From assembly GCA_008501585.1 (NCBI GenBank), contig QQUN01000079.1:62001-126000 (forward strand): a DNA stretch of 64,000 nt, read 5' to 3'. Every line of letters starts with the position of its first letter. Position 1 is the first letter of the stretch. The position numbers and the translations under genes are program-made. Source of the DNA: Pseudomonadota bacterium. GTDB lineage: Bacteria > Pseudomonadota > Gammaproteobacteria > Burkholderiales > Rhodocyclaceae. Positions 23,282 to 32,981 of this stretch are shown piece by piece. Under the pieces are notes generated by a model. It searched no databases. It was not told where the DNA came from and was given only the letters and a program-made list of their open reading frames with translations.

Positions 23282-23899
23282 TCAATGGCGCGACGCCGCC
23301 GCCAGCGCCGCCCCGGCCACCACGAACAGGCTGCCGAAGACCCGGTTCTGGGTGCGCTGTGCGCGGGCATCGGTAACCCAGCGGCGAAAGCGCGTGGCGA
23401 GCAAGGCATAGGCCGACATCACCAGCACATCGATCACCACCGTGGTCGCGGCAAGGATGGCGAACTGCAGCCACTGGTTGCCGGCCGGGTCGATGAACTG
23501 CGGCACCAGCGCCGCCATGAAGACGATGGCCTTGGGGTTGGACAGGTTGATCAGTACGCCCGAGCGAAACAGCTGGCGCGCCACCACCGGCTGGCCTGCC
23601 GCATCGGGCGCCGCGCCGCTATCGCGCCACTTCTGGATGCCGAGCCACACCAGATAGGCCGCGCCGAGGAATTTCACCACCGTAAACGCAGTTTCCGACG
23701 CCGCCAGCACCGCCCCCAGGCCCGCCACCACGACGCCGAGCTGGATCAGCAGGGCCGCCTGCAGTCCGGCAATGGAGCGCAGCGCAGCGCGGTAGCCATA
23801 GCGCAGGCCCACGCTCATGCTCACCACCGCGCCGGGGCCCGGGGTCACCGAAATCACGATCGATGCGGCGAGAAACGCCAACCACACCTGCCAGTCCAT
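23282..23899 (-). CDS. LysE/RhtB-family amino acid exporter
   Basis: A 205-residue inner-membrane protein with about six helices. Family hallmarks are SVTPGPGAVVSMSVGLRYG near residue 17, GAAYLVWLGIQKW near residue 79 and the NLSNPKAIVFMAALVPQF block near residue 117. It exports small neutral amino acids or derivatives by proton antiport; the substrate is not predictable. It is transcribed divergently from the GST at 23976. A second, different member of the family lies on the other side of that GST (24608-25225). Confidence 0.9.
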   Translation of the reverse strand: MDWQVWLAFLAASIVISVTPGPGAVVSMSVGLRYGYRAALRSIAGLQAALLIQLGVVVAGLGAVLAASETAFTVVKFLGAAYLVWLGIQKWRDSGAAPDAAGQPVVARQLFRSGVLINLSNPKAIVFMAALVPQFIDPAGNQWLQFAILAATTVVIDVLVMSAYALLATRFRRWVTDARAQRTQNRVFGSLFVVAGAALAAASRH

Positions 23900-23975
23900 G
23901 TGTCATGCTCCAGAGAAAACAACGGCGCCTGCGCGCCAAACCGCCAGAATGCCTATGACCGCACAGGAGAACAAG

Positions 23976-24611
23976 ATGCTCACGCTGTACGGCTGCCCCA
24001 ACTCCCGCTCGCTGCGTGCCGTCTGGGCGCTCGAAGAAGCCGGCGCCGACTATGACTACGTGTTCGTCAACCTGTTCAAGGGCGAAGGGCGCCACCCCGA
24101 TTTCCTCGCCATCAACCCGGCCGGCAAGGTGCCGGTGCTGCGCCTCGATAGCGGCGCCGTGCTGAGCGAGACCGGCGCCATCTTGCTGTGGGCGGCCGAA
24201 CGCTACCCCGACACCGCCCTGCTGCCGGCCGACGAGCACGCCCGGGCGCAGGCCTGGCGCTGGTTGTGCATCGGCCTGACCGAACTCGAACAGCCGCTGT
24301 GGACCATCGCCAAACACCGCTTCGCCCTGCCCGAAAAGCGCCGTGTGCCCGAGGTGGAAAGCACCGCACGCTGGGAGTTCGACAAGGCCGCCGCCCTGCT
24401 CGCCCAGCGCCTGGCGGAGGCGCCATGGCTGGCCGGCGAGCGGTTCAGTATCGCCGACATCGTTGCCAGCCACTGTCTGGCATGGGCGCTATCGGCCAAA
24501 CTGTCTCTGGAAGACCCTGCGCTGCCGGCCTATCTTGAACGCTGTTTCTCACGTCCCGCCGCACAGCGCGCGCAGGCCCGCGAAGCGGCCGCCAAGGAGG
24601 CAAGATCATGA
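23976..24611 (+). CDS. Glutathione S-transferase family protein
   Basis: A 211-residue GST with the N-terminal thioredoxin fold MLTLYGCPNSRSLRAVWALEEAG, where Ser in CPNSRS is the likely activating residue, NPAGKVPVLRLDSG with the cis-proline, and SETGAILLWAAERY for glutathione binding. The C-terminal half ends with FSIADIVASHCLAWAL. The start at 23976 has AGGAG eight bases upstream; an ATG seven codons earlier is possible. It overlaps the following exporter gene by four bases (ATGA), so the two are coupled. The pair may handle a conjugated compound, but no substrate is evident. Confidence 0.9.
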   Translation: MLTLYGCPNSRSLRAVWALEEAGADYDYVFVNLFKGEGRHPDFLAINPAGKVPVLRLDSGAVLSETGAILLWAAERYPDTALLPADEHARAQAWRWLCIGLTELEQPLWTIAKHRFALPEKRRVPEVESTARWEFDKAAALLAQRLAEAPWLAGERFSIADIVASHCLAWALSAKLSLEDPALPAYLERCFSRPAAQRAQAREAAAKEARS

Positions 24612-25225
24612 CACCGACCACAACGCTGGCGCTGGCAGGTGCCGTGTTCGTTCTGGCCGCCACGCCGGGGCCGGCAGTGGCGAGCATCACCGCCCGCACG
24701 CTCGGTGCCGGCCTGGGCGCAGCCCTGTGGCATGTGGCTGGCATCGCGCTGGGCGACATCGTGCTCATCTCGCTCGCCTGCCTGGGCATGAGCACCCTGG
24801 CGCAGAACTACGGCGAGGTGTTCCTGGCCGTCAAATGGGCGGGGGCGGCCTATCTGGTGTGGCTTGGACTGTGCGCCTTTCGCGCCGACGACACCCCGCC
24901 GGCCGAGATGCCACCGCCCCCGCCGGGCGGCCACCACAAAGACGCACTGACCGGGCTGCTGACCACCCTCGGCAACCCCAAGGCCATCCTCTTCTACGCC
25001 GCCTTTCTGCCGACTTTTGTCGACCTGGCGCAGATCACCGTGATCGACTATCTGCTGATCTGCACCGTGGCCTGCTCGGTGGTCTTTGCCGTGCTGGCGG
25101 GCTATGCCCTGCTGGCTGCCCGCGCCCGCCGGCTCCTGCGCGAACGGCGCACGGTGCGGGCGATGAACCGGGCATCAGGCACGGTGCTGGTCGGCACCGG
25201 CGTGGTCATCGCCAGCCGGAGCTAA
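24608..25225 (+). CDS. LysE/RhtB-family exporter coupled to GST
   Basis: A 205-residue membrane exporter with ATPGPAVASITARTLGAG near the N-terminus, GAAYLVWLGLCAF and the TTLGNPKAILFYAAFLPTF block, all diagnostic of the LysE family. It starts within the GST stop codon. A proline-rich cytoplasmic loop (PPPPPGG) is unusual for the family. The final 51 bases overlap the end of the convergent papain-like gene, so the two mRNAs are complementary at their 3' ends. Confidence 0.9.
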   Translation: MTPTTTLALAGAVFVLAATPGPAVASITARTLGAGLGAALWHVAGIALGDIVLISLACLGMSTLAQNYGEVFLAVKWAGAAYLVWLGLCAFRADDTPPAEMPPPPPGGHHKDALTGLLTTLGNPKAILFYAAFLPTFVDLAQITVIDYLLICTVACSVVFAVLAGYALLAARARRLLRERRTVRAMNRASGTVLVGTGVVIASRS

Positions 25226-26020
25226 CGCCTCGACCGGCGGCTCCGCCACACAGGGCTCGCCCCACACCACCTGCCGGTAGTCAAAGCCGCCCTCGAGCGT
25301 CGGCTTGATGATGGCGAAGTAAGGCGAGATGTCGAAATCGCGCGGCGTGAACAGACTGTGATGGCGCATGCGCAGCACCTCGGTCTCGCAGGTATTGCAA
25401 TGCCTGGGGTCGCCCGGCCGTGACGGCCGGCGGATCACCGCCGGCAGGATCGGATAGCCGATGCTCTGGAAGGCCTGGGCGATCAACGTGGAGCAGATCG
25501 CGCGCGTCGGCTCACCGCTGCCCAGCGACAGGAGGCGGCGCCGGAAACGGGTCGGCACGGGCGGCGTGGGCAGCAGATAGCGCGCCAGGTCGATGATGTT
25601 CTTCAGGTCATACTGGTGGCCGATGCGCGCCACGGCGTAGTCGATCACTGCCGCGCGGTCGGCGTCGGTGAGCCCGACCGGCCGGCAGATGCGGGTGTGC
25701 ATGCCGTCATATTTCGACAGCGGCACGGCCAGCACCCCATGCTCGGTATCGGCCTCGATCAGTACCGGCGGATCATCCGCCGGCCCCGCGACCACACCGG
25801 GGCCGACATGCAGGGCCGCGTGCGACCAGGTCGACTGGGTCAGGTACTTAATCGCCGCACTGACCCGTCGATTGCCTTCAACCAGCAGGATGTCGCCGGG
25901 CCGCAAACTGCGCTGCAAGCGCTCGGCGGAGTGCGTGGCGAGCGGCGTGTAGGTGGGCAACTCGGCATTGAGATAGGCGGCCAGCACGCGGCCGACACCA
26001 CGCAGGATGCGGTTCGCCAT
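25175..26020 (-). CDS. YiiX/YebB-like permuted papain-fold hydrolase
   Basis: A 281-residue protein of the YiiX/NlpC-P60-like permuted papain superfamily. The first motif is LRPGDILLVEG...TWSHAALHVG with the catalytic His near residue 67; the catalytic Cys is in TRAICSTLIAQAF near residue 175, followed by an aromatic-rich end (FDISPYFAIIKPTL). There is no signal peptide, so it is probably cytoplasmic or membrane-attached. Superfamily members act on amide or ester bonds in lipids or cell-wall peptides; the true substrate is unknown. The C-terminal 30 residues overlap the exporter gene and may be dispensable. Confidence 0.75.
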   Translation of the reverse strand: MANRILRGVGRVLAAYLNAELPTYTPLATHSAERLQRSLRPGDILLVEGNRRVSAAIKYLTQSTWSHAALHVGPGVVAGPADDPPVLIEADTEHGVLAVPLSKYDGMHTRICRPVGLTDADRAAVIDYAVARIGHQYDLKNIIDLARYLLPTPPVPTRFRRRLLSLGSGEPTRAICSTLIAQAFQSIGYPILPAVIRRPSRPGDPRHCNTCETEVLRMRHHSLFTPRDFDISPYFAIIKPTLEGGFDYRQVVWGEPCVAEPPVEALAPAGDDHAGADQHRA

Positions 26021-26050
26021 CGCCCCTCCTCTGCTTGACCCGACACGCCC

Positions 26051-26473
26051 TCACATTACGACGGATCGCCCGCTGCCGACAACGATGGCGCCCCCGCAAC
26101 GCCGCCGGCGCCCGGCATGGCGCACCACACGCAGGCGGCGGCGCACCGATGGCTGGGCGAGCGCCGCGGTCAGCGGCAATCGCGGGCCGCCATGCCATTG
26201 GCCGCGCAAGCGGTCATCCTGGTGCAGCCGCTGCCACAACTGGCGGTACATCATGCGCATCAGCACGGCCTGCATGGTCATGGCCACGCCGGCAGCGGCA
26301 AACAGCACCCACGCCTGGCTGTTGGCCAGCGCCGGATGCAAGGCAGGGCCGAAGACCGCGATGATCAGCGCGGCGAGGAAATTCAGCCCGGCAACGCCCG
26401 CTGCCACGGCGATTGCCAATGGCCAGACGCGTTCGAGCAGGACTTTGGGCGGCATGTCCGAGGGTGTTTGCAT
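26051..26473 (-). CDS. Hypothetical membrane protein with two helices
   Basis: A 140-residue protein with two hydrophobic helices (about residues 17-43 and 53-75) followed by a very basic tail rich in Arg and His (residues 85-135). I do not recognise a family. The hydrophobic N-terminal part looks genuine, but the tail composition is like out-of-frame GC-rich sequence, so the true end of the conserved part may be earlier. It is 30 bases upstream of the papain-like gene on the same strand and could form an operon with it. Confidence 0.5.
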   Translation of the reverse strand: MQTPSDMPPKVLLERVWPLAIAVAAGVAGLNFLAALIIAVFGPALHPALANSQAWVLFAAAGVAMTMQAVLMRMMYRQLWQRLHQDDRLRGQWHGGPRLPLTAALAQPSVRRRLRVVRHAGRRRRCGGAIVVGSGRSVVM

Positions 26474-26632
26474 GGCATCTCCCCTGCGTTCTGATAGTTG
26501 TGAGAGACGTTGGCACCCGCTGCGGTTCCCCTAGAGCACACAGCCGCAGGCTGTCGAGAATATTTACACATCCCGCTCACGCTCGTGAGCGGGACCGCCG
26601 CAACACCTTGATTAAAAATCCCAAACGAATAC

Positions 26633-26648
26633 TGGCACAAATTCTGCT
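26633..26648 (+). promoter_or_regulatory. Sigma-54 type promoter before PEP-CTERM gene
   Basis: TGGCACAAATTCTGCT has a perfect TGGCAC and GC at the right spacing, almost the same as the hupD site TGGCACAAAGCCTGCA. The start would be near 26659, 29 bases before the ATG at 26688. A 10-base-pair hairpin (26571-26594) lies upstream. PEP-CTERM genes in betaproteobacteria are often controlled by RpoN with the PrsK/PrsR two-component pair, which supports the call. Confidence 0.6.
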
Positions 26649-26687
26649 CGCATACGCCGGATTTGATTTTCCATGGAAGCGGACCGT

Positions 26688-27584
26688 ATGAAACACCTGT
26701 TTTCCGTCGCAGCACTCACGCTGGCCAGCGCATCCGCACTGGCAGCCCCCGCGCTGTCCGTCATCGGCGACTACGCCTTGAACGGTGGCGCAACAACCCC
26801 ACTGTCGGTCGTATCCACGCCAACCGGCCAGGAGATTTTCTTTTCCACCGAAAGCGGCCCCGCCGCAATCAGCGCACGCGCCTGGGGTGACATCGGTGCC
26901 ACCACCAGCTTTGGCATGGCCCTGGGCGGCAGCAATCACTTTGCCGTCTCGTCACTGATTGCCTACAGCGATGTCATCACAAACACGAGCGCCGTCACGC
27001 AGAACTACACGTTCAACTTCACGATCGACCAAAGCGCCATCGCCTTCAACGTTCCGCCGGGCACCTCGGCCACTGGCGCCGCGTCACGCGACATTCAGCT
27101 GAACATCAACGGCACACGCCTGTCATACGACCACATCGACATCGCCATCTCCGGATCAAGTGCAACTTGCACCAGCGAGTCCGGTGGCGGCCCCCTGGGC
27201 ACATACTCAAACTGCGCGAGCCCGAATGCCAACTTTTCAACAGCAAGCGCGCAGAACTTCGCGATTGCACTGGGCACCCTGCTGCCGGGCGACTCATTCG
27301 TGCTTGACTACGTCTATCTGACGAGCCTCCGCTATACCGGCAGTCGAACCGGCGGTTGCGCTCTGATCGACGCGCCGTTTGGCGCTGTTGCCGGCAGTTG
27401 CGGCGGCGCATCCGCATTCATTGGCGATCCGTTCGACACCGAATCGACCGGCATGGCGTTTTCGGTCTCAGCCACACCGGCAGGAAACCCGGCATCAGTC
27501 CCCGAACCCGGCACGCTTGCACTGCTCGCCGCGGCCGGCGCATTCCTCACCTCCCGCAGGAAGGCGCAAGCACCAGCACGCTGA
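26688..27584 (+). CDS. PEP-CTERM sorting-signal extracellular protein
   Basis: A 298-residue secreted protein. It has a Sec signal peptide (KHLFSVAALTLASASALAAPA), a mature part rich in Ser, Thr, Ala and Asn with beta-strand character and a few paired cysteines, and the C-terminal tripartite sorting signal VPEPGTLALLAAAGAFLTSRRK: PEP motif, hydrophobic span and basic end. Exosortase would cut it at the PEP motif. Such proteins belong to the exopolysaccharide/floc matrix. No exosortase gene is in the window. GC content is lower than that of its neighbours. A strong terminator follows. Confidence 0.9.
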   Translation: MKHLFSVAALTLASASALAAPALSVIGDYALNGGATTPLSVVSTPTGQEIFFSTESGPAAISARAWGDIGATTSFGMALGGSNHFAVSSLIAYSDVITNTSAVTQNYTFNFTIDQSAIAFNVPPGTSATGAASRDIQLNINGTRLSYDHIDIAISGSSATCTSESGGGPLGTYSNCASPNANFSTASAQNFAIALGTLLPGDSFVLDYVYLTSLRYTGSRTGGCALIDAPFGAVAGSCGGASAFIGDPFDTESTGMAFSVSATPAGNPASVPEPGTLALLAAAGAFLTSRRKAQAPAR

Positions 27585-27599
27585 ACATCCGGATGCCGC

Positions 27600-27635
27600 A
27601 AATAGAGAGGGCCGCAATCGCGGCCCTCTCTATTT
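27600..27635. terminator. Strong bidirectional terminator after PEP-CTERM gene
   Basis: A perfect 16-base-pair stem (27600-27615 with 27620-27635) and a four-base loop AATC, ending in TATTT on the plus strand and in AAAT reading the other way. It sits between the convergent PEP-CTERM and ilvD genes and is the clearest intrinsic terminator in this part of the window. Confidence 0.8.
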
Positions 27636-27665
27636 GGCTCTATCGACCTGCGCTTACGGGCGAAC

Positions 27666-29516
27666 TCAACGCTGAACCTGCGTCACATCGCGCACCGCGC
27701 CGGTATCGGCGCTGGTGGTCAGCGCGGCATAGGCCTGCAGCGCCGCGGAAACCACGCGCTGGCGGCCAACCGGCTTCCAGGCGTCGGCGCCCCGGGCTTC
27801 CATGGCCTGACGGCGCGCCGCCAGGGTGGCGTCGTCGATGGCCAGGTTGATGCGCCGGTTGGGGATGTCGATGTCGACGGTGTCGCCCTCTTCGATCAGG
27901 CCGATCGCGCCGCCGCAGGCCGCCTCGGGCGAGGCATGGCCGATGGACAGGCCCGAGGTACCGCCCGAGAAGCGCCCGTCTGTCAGCAGCGCGCAGGCCT
28001 TGCCCAGCCCCTTGGACTTGAGATAGCTGGTGGGGTAGAGCATTTCCTGCATGCCCGGCCCGCCCTTGGGGCCTTCGTAGCGGATGATGACCACGTCGCC
28101 GGCAACGATCTTGTCGCCGAGGATGGCCTCCACCGCGGCGTCCTGGCTCTCGAAGACGCGCGCGCGGCCGGAGAAGACCCAGATCGATTCATCGACGCCG
28201 GCAGTCTTGACGATGCAGCCGTTCTCGGCAATGTTGCCGTAGAGCACGGCGAGGCCGCCTTCCTGGCTGAAGGCGTTGGCCTTGTCGCGGATCACACCGT
28301 GGCTGCGATCCATGTCGAGCTCGTTCCAGCGGCGGTCCTGGCTGAAGGCCACCTGCGTCGGCACGCCACCCGGCGCGGCGCGGAAGAAGTCAAACACCTT
28401 GTTGTCGTGCGCCTGCATCACGTCCCAGCGCGCCAGGGCGTCCTTGAGCGTCTTGCTGTGCACGGTATGGGCATTGCTGTGCAGCAGCCCGGCGCGGTCC
28501 AGTTCGCCAAGAATGCCCATGATGCCGCCGGCACGGTGCACGTCTTCGATATGCACATCCGGCACGGCCGGTGCCACCTTGGACAGGCAGGGCACCTTGC
28601 GCGAGATACGGTCGATGTCCGCCATGGTGAAATTGACTTCGGCCTCGCGCGCTGCGGCCAGCAGGTGCAGCACGGTGTTGGTCGAGCCGCCCATGGCCAC
28701 ATCGAGGGTGATCGCATTTTCGAACGCGTCGAAGGTGGCGATGCTGCGCGGCAGCACCGAGGCGTCGTCCTGCTCGTAGTAGCGGCGCGCCAGCTCGACG
28801 ATCTTGCGTCCGGCGGTGAGGAACAGCTGCTTGCGATCGGCATGGGTGGCCACCACGGTACCGTTGCCCGGCAGCGACAGGCCCAGCGCTTCGGTCAGGC
28901 AGTTCATGGAGTTGGCAGTGAACATGCCGGAACAGGAGCCGCAGGTGGGGCAGGCGGAGCGCTCGACGGCGGCCACTTCCTCGTCCGAGCAGTTCGAATC
29001 GGCGGCCTTGACCATGGCGTCGACCAGGTCCAGCGAGATGACCTTGTTCTCCCACTTGACCTTGCCGGCCTCCATCGGGCCGCCGGAGACGAAGATGACG
29101 GGGATGTTCAGGCGCAGCGCGGCCATGAGCATGCCCGGGGTGATCTTGTCGCAGTTGGAGATGCACACCATGGCATCGGCGGTGTGCCCGTTGACCATGT
29201 ACTCGACCGAGTCGGCGATCAGGTCGCGCGAGGGCAGGCTGTAGAGCATGCCGCCGTGGCCCATGGCAATGCCGTCGTCGATGGCGATGGTGTTGAATTC
29301 CTTGGCCACACCGCCGGCCGCCTCGATCTCGCGGGCCACCAGCTGGCCCATGTCCTTGAGATGCACATGGCCCGGCACAAACTGGGTGAAGCTATTGACC
29401 ACAGCGATGATCGGCTTTTCAAAGTCGCCGTCTTTCATGCCGGTCGCCCGCCACAGGGCGCGGGCGCCTGCCATGTTGCGGCCGGCGGTGGAAGTGCGTG
29501 AACGGTACTGGGGCAT
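27666..29516 (-). CDS. ilvD: Dihydroxy-acid dehydratase IlvD
   Basis: A 616-residue IlvD/Edd-family enzyme. It dehydrates 2,3-dihydroxy-isovalerate and its methylvalerate homologue in branched-chain amino acid synthesis. The cluster cysteines are in [15 protein letters not shown] and [18 protein letters not shown], near residues 120-128 and 195, consistent with the 4Fe-4S form. The C-terminal [19 protein letters not shown] is also typical. The length matches E. coli IlvD. It is a single gene, divergent from pgi with about 195 bases between them. Confidence 0.97.
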   Translation of the reverse strand: MPQYRSRTSTAGRNMAGARALWRATGMKDGDFEKPIIAVVNSFTQFVPGHVHLKDMGQLVAREIEAAGGVAKEFNTIAIDDGIAMGHGGMLYSLPSRDLIADSVEYMVNGHTADAMVCISNCDKITPGMLMAALRLNIPVIFVSGGPMEAGKVKWENKVISLDLVDAMVKAADSNCSDEEVAAVERSACPTCGSCSGMFTANSMNCLTEALGLSLPGNGTVVATHADRKQLFLTAGRKIVELARRYYEQDDASVLPRSIATFDAFENAITLDVAMGGSTNTVLHLLAAAREAEVNFTMADIDRISRKVPCLSKVAPAVPDVHIEDVHRAGGIMGILGELDRAGLLHSNAHTVHSKTLKDALARWDVMQAHDNKVFDFFRAAPGGVPTQVAFSQDRRWNELDMDRSHGVIRDKANAFSQEGGLAVLYGNIAENGCIVKTAGVDESIWVFSGRARVFESQDAAVEAILGDKIVAGDVVIIRYEGPKGGPGMQEMLYPTSYLKSKGLGKACALLTDGRFSGGTSGLSIGHASPEAACGGAIGLIEEGDTVDIDIPNRRINLAIDDATLAARRQAMEARGADAWKPVGRQRVVSAALQAYAALTTSADTGAVRDVTQVQR

Positions 29517-29712
29517 GGGGTCGGTCTCCTGAATCCTGGGGCGTCGAGCTTAGCGTTGCATTGTAGCGCGAGCCGACCCGATCCGGACGCCGGACGCACC
29601 GGAAAACGCGCCACGCCGATCCGATACACATGGCATAATGTGCGGTTGTTATCAATGGCGCAGTGTTCCTGGATGACGCTGTAACATCGCTCCACTACAC
29701 TGTCGACCCAGC

Positions 29713-31413
29713 ATGAACCGACCTTCGATCCCCCACGCCGCTGGCGAGTGCGCCACCGCCCCCCGCGCCGACCTGTGGTCCAGCGTGCAACAGGCCGCCC
29801 AACGCCAGGCCGGCCGCCACCTGCGCGACCAGTTCGCCACCGACCCCGATCGCGCGGCGCGCATGAGCGCGCGCTGTGGCGGCATCTTTGTTGACTACAG
29901 CAAGAACCGCCTCGACGACGCCGACCTGCAGCAGCTGTTTGCCCTGGCCGACGCCAGCGGCCTGCGCGGCGCCATCGACGCCATGTTCACCGGCGAACGC
30001 ATCAACAGCACCGAGCACCGCGCCGTGCTGCACACTGCGCTGCGCGCGCCTGCCGACGCCGACATCCGGGTCGACGGCCACAACGTGGTGCCGGAGGTGC
30101 ACGCCGAGCTGGCCCACATGGCCGCCTTCGCCGAGCAGCTGCGCAGCGGTCAGTGGCGGGGCCACACCGGCGAGCGCATCACCAACATCGTCAACATCGG
30201 CATCGGCGGCTCCGACCTCGGCCCGCGGCTGGTCTGCGACGCCCTGCGCCCGCTCGGCCATCCCGACCTGCGCACCCATTTCGTGGCCAACGTCGACGCC
30301 GGCCGGCTCAACGGCCTGCTGCGCCAGCTCGACCCGCGCACCACGCTGTTCGTCGTCTGCTCCAAGAGCTTCACCACGCAGGAGACGCTCACCAACGCCC
30401 GCAGCGCGCGCGCCTGGTTCTTGCGCGAGGGTGCGACAGACGCCGATGTGAGCCGCCATTTCGTCGCCGTGTCGACCAACGCCGAAGCCGTTGCCGGCTT
30501 CGGTATCGACCCGGCCAACATGTTCGGCTTCTGGGACTGGGTCGGCGGGCGCTACTCGCTGTGGTCGGCGGTCGGCCTGAGCATCATGTTGCAGATCGGC
30601 CCTGCCGCCTTCCGCGAACTGCTCGCCGGCGCCCACGCCATGGACGAACACTTCCGCACCGCCCCGTGGTCGCACAACCTGCCGGTGCTGCTGGCGCTGA
30701 TCGGCGTCTGGTATGTCAACGGCTTTGGCGCCGCCACCCACATGGTGGCGCCTTACGACCACGGCCTGCGCCAGCTGCCCGGCTACCTGCAGCAGCTCGA
30801 CATGGAAAGCAACGGCAAGCAGACCACCCGCGACGGCGCGCCCGTCCCCCGGGCCACCGGACCGGTGGTGTGGGGCAACAGCGGCATCAACGGCCAGCAT
30901 GCCTTTTATCAGTTGCTCCACCAGGGGGCCCAGCTGGTGCCGGCCGACTTCGTCGCCACCTTGCACAGCCCCGACAACACCCGGCCGCACCACGACATCG
31001 TGCTGGCCAACTGCATTGCCCAGGCCCAGGCCCTGATGATGGGTCGCACGGCCGACGAGGCCCGTGCCGAGATGGTGGCCGAGGGGCTTCCGCCCGAGCG
31101 CATCGCCGAACTGCTGCCCCACCGCTGCTTCGGCGGCAATCGCCCGACCAACGTGATCCTGCTCGACGCGCTCACGCCGCACACCCTGGGCGCCCTGCTC
31201 GCCATGTATGAACACAAGGTCTTCACCCAGGGCGTGCTGTGGAACCTCAACAGCTTCGACCAGTGGGGCGTGGAACTGGGCAAGCAGCTGGCCCGGCGCA
31301 TCGAGGCCGCGTTTGACAGCGGCGAGCCCCCCGCCGGCGCCGACAGCTCCACCCGCCAGCTGATCGCCCTGGCACGCGCCGCGCTGCGCGCGCGCGACGA
31401 CGGCGCGGCGTAA
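29713..31413 (+). CDS. pgi: Glucose-6-phosphate isomerase
   Basis: A 566-residue isomerase of the long bacterial type. Signature regions are NIVNIGIGGSDLGPRLVCDAL near residue 160, the SKSFTTQETLTNA phosphate loop near residue 217, and the catalytic Glu and His in GVWYVNGFGA and HAFYQLLHQG; the final signature is near EHKVFTQGVLWNLNSFDQWGVELGK. It interconverts glucose-6-phosphate and fructose-6-phosphate, linking the Calvin cycle products to storage and wall synthesis. The upstream spacer has a CATAAT-like -10 near 29634 but no firm promoter. Confidence 0.97.
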   Translation: MNRPSIPHAAGECATAPRADLWSSVQQAAQRQAGRHLRDQFATDPDRAARMSARCGGIFVDYSKNRLDDADLQQLFALADASGLRGAIDAMFTGERINSTEHRAVLHTALRAPADADIRVDGHNVVPEVHAELAHMAAFAEQLRSGQWRGHTGERITNIVNIGIGGSDLGPRLVCDALRPLGHPDLRTHFVANVDAGRLNGLLRQLDPRTTLFVVCSKSFTTQETLTNARSARAWFLREGATDADVSRHFVAVSTNAEAVAGFGIDPANMFGFWDWVGGRYSLWSAVGLSIMLQIGPAAFRELLAGAHAMDEHFRTAPWSHNLPVLLALIGVWYVNGFGAATHMVAPYDHGLRQLPGYLQQLDMESNGKQTTRDGAPVPRATGPVVWGNSGINGQHAFYQLLHQGAQLVPADFVATLHSPDNTRPHHDIVLANCIAQAQALMMGRTADEARAEMVAEGLPPERIAELLPHRCFGGNRPTNVILLDALTPHTLGALLAMYEHKVFTQGVLWNLNSFDQWGVELGKQLARRIEAAFDSGEPPAGADSSTRQLIALARAALRARDDGAA

Positions 31414-31467
31414 TCGGCGCGGGCGATCCGCTATCATGGCAGGCTGCGCCATAGCCAGGACCGCCCC

Positions 31468-32124
31468 ATGACCGACACCCCCGACTCGACCGACGGCTTC
31501 GACCTCAGCCCGAATGAAGCCCGCGTGCTGGGCGTACTGATCGAAAAAGGCTTTACCACGCCCGACCAGTACCCGCTCAGCCTCAACGCCATCACCACCG
31601 GCTGCAACCAGCTCACCGGCCGCGAACCGGTCATGCAGCTCGATGAATCCGAAGTCAGCGAGGCGATCAGCCAGCTGCTGGCGCGCGGCCTGATCGGCCG
31701 CTACGAGGGCGCCCGGGTGGTCAAGTATGAGCACCGCATCCGCCTGCGCCACTCGCTGCCGCCCGCCGAGCAGGCCATCATGGCGCTGCTGATGCTGCGC
31801 GGCCCGCAGACCGCCGGCGAGCTGCGCAGCCGCAGCGAACGCATGCACCGCTTCGACGACATCCCCACCGTGCAGGCCGCACTCGAACACCTGAGCGAAA
31901 AATACCCGCCCATGGTGATGGCCCTGCCACGCGCCCCCGGCACCAAGGAAACCCGCTATGCCCACCTGATGTGCGGCGAGGTCGACGTGGCCAGCGCCAT
32001 GGCGGCCTCGGCCCCGGCCGCACCGGGCGGACTGGCCGCGCGGGTCGAAACGCTGGAGGCCGAGGTGGCCGCCCTGCGCGCCGAGCTGCACCAGCTCAAG
32101 ATCAACCTGGGCGAAGCCGACTGA
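31468..32124 (+). CDS. YceH/DUF480 family protein
   Basis: A 218-residue protein of the conserved YceH (DUF480) family, with tandem winged-helix domains: [30 protein letters not shown] near residue 13 and [25 protein letters not shown] near residue 95. The C-terminal helix (residues 188-214) is a coiled coil. No molecular function is established; DNA binding is suggested by the fold only. It is 55 bases after pgi and four bases before lgt, so these may be co-transcribed. Confidence 0.92.
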   Translation: MTDTPDSTDGFDLSPNEARVLGVLIEKGFTTPDQYPLSLNAITTGCNQLTGREPVMQLDESEVSEAISQLLARGLIGRYEGARVVKYEHRIRLRHSLPPAEQAIMALLMLRGPQTAGELRSRSERMHRFDDIPTVQAALEHLSEKYPPMVMALPRAPGTKETRYAHLMCGEVDVASAMAASAPAAPGGLAARVETLEAEVAALRAELHQLKINLGEAD

Positions 32125-32128
32125 ACCG

Positions 32129-32923
32129 ATGCTGACGTACCCCAAGATTGACCCGGTCGCGCTGTCGATCGGCCCGTTGTCCGTGCATTGGTACGGGCTG
32201 ATGTACCTGCTCGCCTTCGTGATGTTCATCGGCCTGGGGCGCCTGCATCTCAAGCGACGCCCCGAGCTGGGCTGGACACCGCAGCAACTCGATGACCTGC
32301 TGTTCTATGGCGTGATTGGCGTGGTGGTGGGCGGTCGCCTGGGCGAGGTGCTGTTCTACCAGCTCGGCTACTACCTCAGCCATCCGCTGGAGATCCTCGC
32401 CATCTGGAAGGGGGGCATGAGCTTCCACGGCGGCTTCCTCGGCGTACTTGTCGCCATGTGGGTCTACGGCCGCAAGCACGGCAAGGGCTTCTGGCAGATC
32501 ACCGACTTCATCGCCCCGCTGGTGCCCACCGGCCTGGCCGCCGGGCGCATCGGCAATTTCATCAACGGCGAGCTGGTGGGCCGCGTGGCCGACCCCGCGC
32601 TGCCGTGGGCCATGGTGTTTCCGCATGTTGACGCCCTGCCCCGCCACCCCTCGCAGCTCTACCAGGCGGCCGGCGAAGGGCTGCTGCTGTTTGCGCTGCT
32701 GTGGTGGTATGCCCGCGCGCCACGGCCGCTGCGTGCCACGTCGGCACTGTTCCTGATCGGCTATGGTGTGCTGCGCTTCGGCGCCGAGTTTTTCCGTACG
32801 CCCGACCCGGGCATCTTCGGCACACTCAGCGCCGGGTTGTCGACGGCCCAATGGCTGTGCGTCCCCATGATCCTGATCGGCGTCGCCATGTTGGCGCACG
32901 CTCATCGCAGCGCACGCACCTGA
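32129..32923 (+). CDS. lgt: Prolipoprotein diacylglyceryl transferase Lgt
   Basis: A 264-residue inner-membrane enzyme with seven helices. The Lgt signature is [17 protein letters not shown] near residue 140, with [11 protein letters not shown] near the start, [15 protein letters not shown] and [13 protein letters not shown]. It moves diacylglycerol from phosphatidylglycerol to the cysteine of prolipoproteins, the first step of lipoprotein maturation. It is complete and of normal length. Confidence 0.97.
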   Translation: MLTYPKIDPVALSIGPLSVHWYGLMYLLAFVMFIGLGRLHLKRRPELGWTPQQLDDLLFYGVIGVVVGGRLGEVLFYQLGYYLSHPLEILAIWKGGMSFHGGFLGVLVAMWVYGRKHGKGFWQITDFIAPLVPTGLAAGRIGNFINGELVGRVADPALPWAMVFPHVDALPRHPSQLYQAAGEGLLLFALLWWYARAPRPLRATSALFLIGYGVLRFGAEFFRTPDPGIFGTLSAGLSTAQWLCVPMILIGVAMLAHAHRSART

Positions 32924-32981
32924 ACCCGGGCGACATCCGCCGGTCTGACCGGTTCGCGATCGCCGACATCAAGAGGACGAC

